Assembly: GCA_034687125.1 (NCBI GenBank)
Contig: JAQGBZ010000090.1
Location: 1 to 64,000, forward strand
DNA from: Neelides folsomi
Lineage: Eukaryota > Arthropoda > Collembola > Neelipleona > Neelidae
DNA: 64,000 nt
Direction: 5' to 3'
Part shown: in pieces, positions 13,301 through 23,649 of the stretch
Position numbering within the stretch: the stretch's first letter is position 1
Layout: each line of letters starts with the position of its first letter
Notes under the pieces: generated by a model
The model's input: only the letters and a program-made list of their open reading frames with translations
What the model was told of the DNA's origin: nothing
Database searches by the model: none
Translations under genes and position numbers: made by a program

Positions 13301-16300
13301 AGCTAACAGTCTTACTCCATTAGTCTGCCACGGCACTATTAAAATTACAAGACAAATGAATTTGAGAAGTTACTCTTGAATTCTATATTAAATTATGTGA
13401 GATCTCTCGAGTCAGTCTGATGTCGCCGCAGGCGGACCACTTGATTCAATTTCGTTTCACACTCTAATGGAAACCTTCTCTAATCCTTCCACAAAAGAGG
13501 ACATGCACATATTTATCCGCCCCAATGACACTGACAAAACATTAATCTTGTTCTTAATGACCTATTTCCATTCTTATCCTCGTCTCTCACCGTTTACCAC
13601 AAAACCCTCAATTTATCACCATTTAAAATTTTTAAATTCAAACTCAAAAGACTCTTGAAAAATTGCTATAAATTTCAAAATTGATCCCACATTTATCTCC
13701 GTACATGCTTGGCTCAATTTTTGTCTCCTGTGGGATGGAATTTAACTAAATATCTCATGCGATAAATTTTATGAAGTACAAATAATTAATACCTAAATAC
13801 CTACGAATATAGAAAATACTTAAGGTTTATAATACAGATCTGTACTATTTCTGCAACATAAATCTCAAATTAAAACAATAACTTACATTTAGTATAAATT
13901 GATATGAAAAGGGATTTGGCAAAAATGAGATTAACGTAAAAAGAATTGACCAATTTAGTCTCCATAATCATCATCATTAGAGCTTATTTGTCTTAAAAGT
14001 CTCAATCCAGTAGAAATGGGCCATTTGTGGTTTTTGGGAGTTCTTTGTTCTGGAATATAAAGTAGAACAAGGAGTCGAATCCGGTTGGTTTGATGAAACA
14101 TCTTTGAGTGTAATAGGTTCCAACCCGCTCAAATGAACCAGCGAAATGTAAATAAAACGCGAAAAGGGTTCAGCAAGTACAAGGGCCGCATACCAAAACC
14201 TTTCTTTATTTTCTTTCGGGCCCAAACGGAAGTCAGAGAGTGAAATTTTAAAAGGCTAATTGAATATTTAATTTATTTAAATGGACAAACTATACAAATA
14301 GATAAATGAGGCTGCCAAAGTTCGTTTTCTTGTCCATTGCCCCTTAACTGTGCTTTTAATGAGGTGAGTTCCGATCGGATGTAATAGGAAGAGAAAACCT
14401 CGGGGTTATACATTGACTCTGTAAAGTAATGATATAAGAAAGTCTCAGATTCTCTCCATTAGCCCAGACTCACTATTACCGGATGCAATAGAGAGTGAGG
14501 AGGCGACAAATAAAATTCTCCCAGACTTTTAAAAAACGGAAAAGCTCATTTTCTCTACTAAAGTATATAACAAACATGTATATGTGTGTAATATTATCAT
14601 GTATATGTATGTAATATATACTAGGTATGTAAGCATACTTATTATATATTTGACTTATTATGCCTATAGTATACCTGTACAGTCTTGAAAATAGTCAATA
14701 TGTAATATAACTAATTATATGGTAGTATGTAGCACTATTGAGAAGAGATTCAGCATATATATTTATAAGGTTTTGAAGTCAGTAGGGTAAATATGATATG
14801 TTCATGTTATTTACAAAAAAAGTATTATGAATTGAGTCAAGGCAAATGGGTTGTAATGAACGACATGGGATATTATAAGTGTAAGAAACTGAGCCTTGTC
14901 TTATTAGATTACGGCCTTCTCATATTCGATTAACTATACAAAGAAGGATATCCTTCTCTTTTATAGATTCTCTTTCAGGCCATTAAGTCGAAAGAGTCGG
15001 AGAAGGGTTCTCGGGGTTAAAGTATTATCCTGATTGGAACAAAATGCTCATGAAGAAGAGTGAGGAGAATGAGGCTTATCTATCGATTACTCTTCCAAAG
15101 ACCCATCACACTCCCGCTACATTCCCATTCAATTCTCGTCCCATTTCATTACCTTTGTCATCTTAATTACGAATGAATTCACTCTCCTCCGCACCTCATA
15201 ACTTTCTCCAAATGCCCTTGAATAGGCTTTAAATAGGAAATATCTTTTTCATTTTCCATTCAGGATTCTTCTTCTTCCTTTATCAACTTCCTTTATTGAT
15301 CCTTTAATTAATTTAGAAGAGAACACACACCCAACCCACATTGCTGTATATTTCACTCTCCACACAATTTGTTTGGATTGGTCGGAATAAATGTAATTAA
15401 CAATTTAGGAGTGGTGAGAGAGGGAAGAGTAATAAGCAATTCATTGCCGAAGTGCCTATTCCCTTGGCTTCGCTTTTCAGGCAACTTTCCTCTAAACTCA
15501 ATTCACTTTCCAAATGCTTTGCCAAAATCCCATTAATAACCCTAATAGGATAATAGACCAAACGAACTAGTTTCGACACCGTATCTCTCAACCGTAGTTG
15601 TAAAGGAAGGTCGATGAGAGAATGTCTTGAGTTTGAACGGAAGGAGTTTGGAGACAAAGACCTTGTTTGTGAATTCATCTCATAAGTTCCTAGAATAATT
15701 GAAAACAACCAGGCACAAATTGGCTCTTTAGACGGTAATTTATTTGGGATGGTTCGCTATTCGAAAGTTAGAGAGTTTATTGTCAATAAATAAATTATTA
15801 AATACAGGCAAACACGAAGTCTGCTCAATATATCTACAATACAGAATATAGTAAATTGGCCAATAAATCATGTTAGTTTGGGAGAGGTAATAAAAACGGT
15901 AGTAAATAAAGGATTCTTAATAATTTTATGAAATTATGAGCTTGAAATTAAATTCGAGAATTAATGGTTTTATGAAGATTAACAATTCTGATCAGGTTTA
16001 ATATAAAAAAATTAATGAAAATTTCAACATTCAAGCTTAGAAATACAATTAATTTTGAACCAGCTGTAAATCAACTATGACCCTTTTCATTACGCACTAT
16101 AAATATATTTTCACTCCTTTAGCAAATATTTGCCGAAAGTTCAAATTGACTCGAAAACAAAACAAACAGAATTTGCTTTCTTACCTTTTATAAATATAAA
16201 AAGCGACATTATGTATTTATATTTTTTACCTCGCTTCAAAGAACTTGGTGAAATGATATAATATTTATATTGGTATGATACATACAAATCTTCATATTCA

Positions 16301-16718
16301 TTTTGTAATATTTACGTGTAATTTCAGAGAAATAACTTCATAAATTGGATCTAGTTACCTAATTAAAAATTCATAAAGATTCAGATATTAATAGTTTAAT
16401 AGAGGTGTATTGTTTTAATGGCTTTAAGCCTATTAAATTATGATTAAATAATATGGTATATTTGATATAGGTATACCTAATGGCAATTAGAGAGAAGAGA
16501 AAGCAAAATATGGTACGAAACCATTGAGACTTTCCATATTGGCTTACGCTAAAACATGGAAATCAAATATCGACTTCGAACCTTTTTTGACATCTGTGTA
16601 AAAAGTAAAAGTCTTTGAAGTTGGAAGTTAATTTTTTGATCCAACTTTCTTAAATATTTTAACAGTCATTAATTCATATCGCTATTATTTATAAAGTCAT
16701 TTAATTTTTAACTTCAAA
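10395..16718. other. Non-coding stretch, probably 5' introns or upstream DNA of the Shisa-like gene
   Basis: The Shisa-like gene needs at least one more upstream exon on the minus strand, so part of this stretch should be intron. I looked for an exon with a start codon, hydrophobic leader and phase-1 donor and found none I trust. Patches of moderate GC at about 11300-11520, 12180-12400, 14300-14560 and 15000-15720 contain open frames on both strands, but none looks like a known protein. A TA-rich simple repeat with TATGTA-like units lies at about 14570-14640. Confidence 0.5.
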
Positions 16719-18299
16719 ATGGTGTCGAGAAGTCTAACAGATGTCTTCATATTGATGAGAAATAATTCTATTCAATCTCGTCAATTATATTCCGAACAAG
16801 TAAAATAATGAAAAATGTTAAAAATACTGATCATACAACGGATAAATATTTTAATGTGATACGTTCTTTATGGGCCTATTATATGACCTTTATTAATTCT
16901 TATTTTTAAATAGGCTTCGGAATTTTCTTCTGATCGAGTTGCACTGATAAGAAAAAGACCTTTAGTTGTTGAAGAAGACATTGAACTTGGAGTTGCTGAT
17001 GGTGAAGGAGGAAGAAACGCTGCTCCTCCAGCATGGATTGATGACCTGCTTGACATTCGTTATAATTGCACTCTCATAACTTCCAAAATGAAAGAGCTTG
17101 ACACTCTCCAGAATACCCATGTACAAAGGCCTACATTCGATGACGACACTTCAACGGAACATCAGATTGAAGAAGCTACGCAGGCCATAACAAGAGTAAT
17201 TTAAATTTAAATAAACAAATATTTTAATAAGCTTGTGCATTAGTTATTTTTAATTTATAAATGAATTTTATTATTTAGCTTTTTGGAACTTGTCATCGGA
17301 TTGTTCAGCAAATGGTTCATAAAGGGTCTCGCACAAGTTGGAGTGAGAAAAAGCTTAGAGACAATGTTATCAAATCGGTTGTCAACTCTCTTCAAGATCT
17401 TTCTCACACATTTCGTTCTAGTCAAGGACAATACCTAAGAAGTTGGTATTTTATTTGAGAATATTAAATAATTAACAAATCTATCATGCATCAGCCATTC
17501 TAAAAAACTATACTCTATTCCATTTGAGAAAATTATTGAGAATTGAATCATGTTACTTGACCGGGCAATCGAATGTCATGTCACCCGCAAATAATTTCTA
17601 CAGGAAATAATATCGGTTTATTTGAATTTCTAACGACTTGTCAAGTAACATGATTTAATTCTCAATAATCTTCTCAAATGGAATAAAGTATAAATTATGT
17701 TATTAGAAATTACCGCGAGAGAGGAAATGTCAAATCAATATTTCGAAATTCCCGACACAACTGTATCTGATTCACCGTACAACTATGATGAAGTTTTTCT
17801 AGAATCTGAAGTAAGTATTTTATTCAAATAATTAATTAATATTCTACTTTACTTTACAAAAATACCGTTATTTAATTCAAATCACTAATTATTTTTAAAA
17901 ACTTTTATAACCCAATAATTACCAATGTTTACATTATTATAAATAATGTAGATTGCTGGTCACAAGAACCAAGAATGGACACAACAACAACTTTTAGCGT
18001 TAGAGGAAGATAATCTTGTACTACAAGAAAGGGAACGAGAAGTTCAGAACATTGTCAAGTCAATTGTGGATCTAAATTCAATTTTTCGTGAATTAGCGAC
18101 AATGATTTCTGATCAATCTGGGATTGTGGATCGAATTGATTATCATGTTGAAAATACTCATGTGAAAGTTGAAGAAGGAGTTAAACATTTAAAGAAGGCC
18201 TCAGATTATCAGAAACGTAATAGAAAATGTGTGTTTTTGATTTCCACTGTTATTTTGACCGTTCTTTTGATAATTTTATTGATTGCATTTGGAACATAG
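16719..18299 (+). CDS. STX16: Syntaxin-16 (Qa-SNARE)
   Basis: Five exons join in phase: 16719-16799, 16914-17195, 17279-17441, 17707-17810 and 17952-18299, giving 325 residues, the usual length for syntaxin-16. The start gives MVSRSLTDVFILMRNNSIQ, matching the conserved N-terminal peptide of this family that binds Vps45. The Habc region follows (about residues 65-190), then the SNARE helix (about 230-300) with the expected zero-layer Gln in the ISDQSG stretch. A C-terminal membrane anchor (about 305-324) ends in AFGT. Syntaxin-16 pairs with syntaxin-6 and Vti1a in endosome-to-trans-Golgi fusion. The third intron (17442-17706) uses a weak donor, GTTGGT, and carries a large inverted repeat. This donor gives the family-consistent junction YLRKITAREEM, so I prefer it. 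An AATAAA lies at 18601. Confidence 0.95.
17509..17692. repeat. Inverted repeat (MITE-like) in syntaxin-16 intron 3
   Basis: The left arm, 17509-17561, and the reverse complement of the right arm, 17640-17692, match at 50 of 53 positions by eye. Both begin TATACT and end GTTACTTGAC when read inward. The 78-nt spacer is not symmetrical. Long, nearly identical arms without coding capacity suggest a miniature inverted-repeat transposable element. The arms are longer and the loop larger than in a usual microRNA precursor. No target-site duplication could be assigned with certainty. Confidence 0.75.
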
Positions 18300-18697
18300 C
18301 TTGAGTCTATCGTTGTTTATTTATTTATCTAAATCTTAATTGTAAATGTTAATAATTGAAGAAACCGAATTTATTACTAAACACATAAATATTTATCCTT
18401 AAAACACATTTTATTCAACACTTTATACTTTAATTTTTCGCTTAAATTAATGTTTCTAATTTTGTTTCAAAACTATACATAACATTTCACAGATGTAATT
18501 AATATTTATTATATTGGATAACATGAAGTACTCTACTTTTAAAAGATCAAATTGACTTTAAATGCTTTTATCTTTGTGCGTGAAAATTAAAAATGCCTCG
18601 AATAAAGAATTAAAATGGAGAATTACATAACTTAAATAAACTGTAAATTATATTTGTTTCATTATTATCAATTTCATTATTATAATAATTATATTAA

Positions 18698-19063
18698 TTA
18701 AATGGTCTTGTTCCAAACGACTTTTCCTTGTGACGCTTTGGCCAAATCTTCTTTCTCTTTCTTTTCAAGCGGATTCAAATTTGACCCCACCACGAGTTGT
18801 CTATAATATATAAATAATGTTAATGTTAATAACGTGTTTAACTCGAATGCAAATGTAAACGTATTTTAAAATCATAGTTAATGAAAGAAACGGATGAATC
18901 ACCTGAATTCCTCATATGTTTGAGTCCCTTGATGCATAGCTCGTATTTTTGCGTCGTTCTCCCTCTTGTAAAGTTTCTCTGATTGAATTTCACCTTTTAA
19001 TTCCTCTTCTAGCTGATTGAAATCAATTTCGTTTTTGAGATTGGGAAGCTTTCGGCCTGACAT
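18698..19063 (-). CDS. Short CCDC103-like dynein-attachment protein
   Basis: Two exons, 19063-18903 and 18800-18698, join in phase to 87 residues. The sequence matches the N-terminal domain of CCDC103 (DNAAF19): a FNQLEEELKGEI helix, then KLYKRENDAKIRAM, TYEEFR, NPLEKKEKED and a terminal VVWN block. In vertebrates CCDC103 is needed to assemble and anchor dynein arms in motile cilia and has a second, RPAP3-type domain of more than 100 residues. That domain is absent here: the stop falls just after the VWN motif, and no further exon is suggested downstream. The start codon gives MSGRKLPNLKNEIDF and no alternative upstream ATG was needed. The gene is tail-to-tail with syntaxin-16, with about 400 bp between stop codons. 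The protein could be a true minimal form or a partial duplicate. Confidence 0.8.
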
Positions 19064-19493
19064 TATGAATTTCCGAAAAATTTAACTCAATTTCCTAAAT
19101 GTGCAGCTTGAGCATACTTCTGTTTTATCGATAAAATAAATAAATCAATGCTCTAGCGATAACATTTAATTTCTTATTTTACACTTCTTGATACACTTTA
19201 CTAAAAAAAAGTACGTGTAATTATATTTATTTGGGTTTTGCATTGACATTTTGGATTTTCATATATCATATTAGTATTTTATCATATTCTTACAATAATA
19301 TACGTTAGATTATTACGCATATTTTGTCATTATCCAGAGTATGTCAATAAGAAACAAGAGTCGAATTGTGCTGATTAATGGCACTTAATTTTATTGATTC
19401 TTTATTTTCAAGAAAGTAAGCATTTTAACAATTTAATAAAGATATTTGATTTGATTTGATTTAAATAATAATATACATAATATGTTATATATT

Positions 19494-21290
19494 TCAGGTT
19501 ATAGAAGTATTTAAAATTTTGCTAGTTGTGTTTTGCCCTATAATTTTTAGTATTTCAGATGTATTCGTAGATATGAACTTTTGTACATTTAATCCAACAT
19601 TAACTCGATAAAGCAAATAGTCTAAAACGTACCTAAAATAATATAATTATATAATTAATTCAACAACATACTTACTTTACTTATTGTTAGTATACCTACT
19701 ATATATATATTCATAGATTCATATCACATACTTATGTAAATAAAATACGAAAAATATTTACTCTAGTATAATGTAATTTTTAAAGTTTTAACAATGAATT
19801 TAATTAGGTAATCTTACATTTCATTAGGTAGAATATAGTGAAATGATATCACTTGGTCTGAACAGCAATCTTTTCCCTTTATTATTCAAACTTTAATCAT
19901 TGACCATCATAAAACATAATTTAGTAATAGTATTATTAAGGAATAATCAAATATACGAATAAACTATATAATGAAAACGTCTAACCTGATTCTGTGGATA
20001 ATAAATGTAATCCCAATACCAAAATTTTTTGCTTATAAACCCCGGGATTAAATGATGCTCTGGATAAAAAGGTAGAAATCTATAACGGCCGTATTCATCT
20101 CTTGAATCTCCCGATTCCACTCCAACGTTCATTAAACATTTTCCTTTGTATTCAAAAAAAGATTTTTATGATTTAATATTGGTCAAAAATAATTTCATAG
20201 TATTGCAATGTAATGTCAATAATATTTACCCATTTCAACATCTTCGGCACCTCCATGATCATTCCGACACTTTTTTGTATCTGGTAAAGCTTCTTGTGCA
20301 AAGCGCCTAAGAGCTTCTTTGCTCAGGACATACCCTTTGAATACATTTCATGTAATTAATAATCAATTTTTATCAATGTTATACAAATAACTCAAATTAT
20401 TGAAAATGTATTAAATTAATAATAATTATTATTTATCAACCTGCACCTCCGCTCATGTATTCGTTCCTGTGAATGAATTTACATCCAAAGTATATAGGTC
20501 TGCTTGGTTCAAAATCTTTGAGGAAGTATTTTAAATTTTCCACAATTACATAAGTATCGTCGTCAGTCTTGAAAAACCAGTCTGCTTCGTCAAAATATTG
20601 TGAATATACCAACTTAAACGACTCCTTTGTTTTTGCCCACAAAAAGTCGCGTCCTTCTTGAACGTTGAGATTTATCGAACCGAGATCAGTATCTAATAAT
20701 TGGTAAATATTAAGTATTAGTTTCAATAAATAAATAATGCAACCAACAGGCAATTTTGATGTTAAATAAATATTGTTTTAAAAATATTTACCATTTTCTG
20801 AACTCATGAATATGAGCTTTGTACACCTCTTCCCCCATGTATTTTTTACATGAATGGCCCTCTTTTTGTGGAATTTGGGTTTTGTCAATACCAAACATAA
20901 AATTTTTATTTGATCAATCATTTGGAAAGAATTTAAACTTTCATTTTTGCTATTTGTGCTAAAGAAATTTTGGTTAAGCAGGTAGGACACTGGGTTCATT
21001 TTGTACCTAAAGTCAAATAAAATTATTTATAATAAGATTTAAATTAAGAATTATTTAATAGAAAAGTTTATACATAAAATATTGAATATATCGTAAATTT
21101 TAACCAAAATAAATTCTAACCCTTGTAGAAGAATTTGTTTTGCCGAGATTTTTAAATCTACAAAATCATCATGAGCAAGTAGAACTGCAGAAATGAAGAA
21201 ACCCCAAATTGTTCCAATTACCAGAGCGCAGAAAATTAGTGCCATCCTATAACGTCGCTTTCCTCTCATATTTAAAGTAAAAGACTTCAA
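19494..21290 (-). CDS. C1GALT1: Core 1 beta-1,3-galactosyltransferase (C1GalT)
   Basis: Seven exons join in phase: 21290-21121, 21006-20792, 20692-20441, 20334-20230, 20143-19986, 19876-19818 and 19632-19494, giving 365 residues, close to the family length. It is a type II Golgi enzyme that adds galactose to Tn antigen (GalNAc-Ser/Thr) to form core 1 O-glycan. A short basic cytoplasmic tail is followed by one signal-anchor helix (about residues 16-40). Family marks in order are [10 protein letters not shown], the metal and UDP-binding KTDDDTY (Asp172-174), [15 protein letters not shown], the EDVEMGKCL and SGDSRD blocks, [21 protein letters not shown] and [11 protein letters not shown]. The last exon ([11 protein letters not shown] onward) was placed by similarity and phase; without it the protein would stop just after the CCSD block. 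The start is the first ATG upstream of the anchor; a nearby in-frame ATG seven codons on is possible. Confidence 0.94.
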
Positions 21291-23649
21291 TGGGCCACTC
21301 TGTCACTTTTAATAATTATCACTTATCATTAGTATTTTTAACAACATAGTCATTTTTCACCCACACAATAAAACCACTCTATTACTTCTTTTGACATTTT
21401 TCAAAGAGTTAACAATAAAGGATTTATAAAGTCTGTTAATATTATTTTGTTTTTACTTATTTGTATTAAACTCTTCACAAATATGTATTAAATTGTTTGT
21501 TTAATAGTTGGACCTCCGAAGTCCAATGTAGCCGAGATTGAAATAAGACATGAAGTGAATTGAAATTGAATAGCCAGCTTCCTCTGCAAAGTCAACTCAA
21601 CGCTTCACTGCTACACGTCCATAGACGAGTAGTTCAAGACATGCCTTTTAACTTTTCTATCTATTTATCTACAAGTGAAGATCTGGTACTGACAATCTTA
21701 GCGAAGATACTAAGAAGACGTTTATCTGACTTTTGCTCAACCGAGCGTATTTGCAATGATTCTTAACGGATGGGTGGAAGCGTATTTAATAAAAGATTCG
21801 TTCTTTAACAATACGGGAGCTTCTTTCACTGTAAAGTAAAGTCGTGTAAAATAAAAATGCTTAAATTCCCTCTCATGCTTCTCGTCGGCTTTCAAGGATT
21901 GTCAGTTCCCTTCTCAATGGAACAAAACCGCAAATTGTGTGAATTATTTTACAGTTCAACACTTTGAGACATCTTTGGTCATTGACTTTTACATAAAATG
22001 AGCTTGATTTTGTTTAAATCTATCATTGCTTTCCGGACGGCAAGTGACAATAAGCATCTTCTGATCAGTATTGCATGTAATTTGGGTATTTTATCGCAAT
22101 TCGTTTTTTCTAATAAGATGAATTACAGCGCTTAGCCGCATGATAAACCGTTTGCATTACAATTAGAAACATATCTAACTTCAAATAAGAGTTAGTATGT
22201 AACTACTGTTTATATTAAATTAATTTTATTCTAAAGGAAGGCACGTCGGAACACTCTTGTGATTATCTTTTTTTAAATCTCTTAAAAATTAAAATCTTTA
22301 TCAAAGATTTGCGAATTTGGGGTCAGAGGCCTTTAATTATTCAAAAATAAGAATTGGATTAAAAATACGATAAATGCATGAATTCAATTTATGCTCTTTT
22401 ACTCAACATGAACAACGAGCGTTTCATAGATTAGTGTAATGCGTATTGTAGCAAGGCGGGGAACCCCGCGGACCCCGCCAAGCTCCCGCGGGATTATAAC
22501 GTCCCGGACTCGTTTCTAACTAACCACATGTAACGGATATCTAATCAATCAATAAATTATTAAACTTTAATTGCGAGTGGCCACTCAATTTAGACTTTAT
22601 TTATCGAATCTCCGAGTTGGGCATAAGCTGTGGAAGGCTTGATGTCCGGAATCCAACTGGCGTGTTGGAGGATTTGGTCTTGTTCAAATCTCCTCCGATG
22701 ACACTCAGTCATAAGACAAAATGGGACCGAGAGAGTCTGATTCAGCATGTCACATTCTGTAACTCATGCTTACAGTATGTAATGAGATGAGTAATGGTAA
22801 TCCTGAAGTACATAATATTGCATACAAATAATATAAATATATAATGTGTACATTAATATATTATGTAACATACTAGTATAGTGTCTCTTTTATATGCACT
22901 CTATTCATTGAACATTACTTCATGGAATCATGAAACAAATGCAAAAAGCATTTTTGTCATGAAGTAACATGAAGTATAGAATGAGTAAACGATATGTCCA
23001 TGCATACGAAGTGTGTTTTACTAAATATCTACAATATTAGTGTGGGCTTTACAGACAAATATATATAAAAATGACAATGACACTCATAGTGAATGTACAA
23101 TGAGGGGAAGGAAGCTCAAGAAATGCTCAGAAAAGTAATATAGGAGAGGAAAACCAATAAAAAACACCTAAGATATCCTGAGAGAGCTTCTACACACATA
23201 ACATAATATCTATCTTCACTACAGACATAACATTTACACATATAAAAAATTATGATCTAGGGATACAGACGTATTCGTATATGATCACTGTACTCGTGAG
23301 ATCACCCTCGAAATGGGCCATTCAGCCATTCTTCATATTCACATTTTAGGGTTGTGTGTGTAAAGGGAGAATATGATTATATCTCTCTTGAGCATATCGA
23401 GAGAGGGTGAGGAACTCTTTGCATGATGGGGAAGGAGGGAGGGAGACGGTTCCTATAAACAGCAGTTGCTCCTCCACAAGAGATGGGCCCAATTATCAAG
23501 CGATAGATTCCAAAAACTACACCAAAGAAAGGAAAAGTTCTAGCGGACCCCATTCGAACTCTACCTTTGTCAAATCATATATATTATATATTAGTCCGCA
23601 GTTCTACTACTTGTCATCCTTCCGATTACTTTTTTAAATTTGTCCGGAA
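21291..23649. other. Divergent intergenic region between C1GALT1 and TDP1
   Basis: The two flanking genes are transcribed away from each other, so both promoters should lie here, but I cannot point to a TATA box or initiator with confidence. No coding exon was recognised. A GC-rich palindromic patch stands out at about 22450-22510 and is listed separately. The 22750-23300 part is rich in TATGTA and ACATAA-type simple sequence. Confidence 0.6.
22450..22510. repeat. GC-rich palindromic patch
   Basis: In otherwise AT-rich DNA, this 60-base stretch is mostly G and C. Its core, 22455-22479, reads GGCGGGG then AACCCCGCGG then ACCCCGCC, so the two ends can pair as a strong stem. A second CCCGCGGG palindrome follows at about 22485-22492. 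No frame suggests a coding exon. Similar C/G palindromic blocks occur inside hAT-type transposon relics, which is one possible origin. A promoter-proximal structure between the two divergent genes is another. Confidence 0.45.

Noticed and set aside
14570-14640. TATGTA-rich stretch considered as a tandem repeat array
   Set aside because: Units are too irregular to define a period; simple AT sequence is common throughout the window.
15397-15708. Minus-strand open frame of 103 codons as a possible Shisa 5' exon
   Set aside because: The hydrophobic start is short, the frame lacks a suitable phase-1 donor, and the rest does not resemble a Shisa ectodomain.
17509-17692. MicroRNA precursor as the explanation of the syntaxin-16 intron hairpin
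   Set aside because: The arms are too long and too perfectly paired and the loop too large for a normal animal pre-miRNA; a MITE is simpler, though small-RNA data could reopen this.
21505-21530. Short palindrome TTGGAC...GTCCAA
   Set aside because: A six-base stem with a seven-base loop is expected by chance; no uridine run or conserved context.
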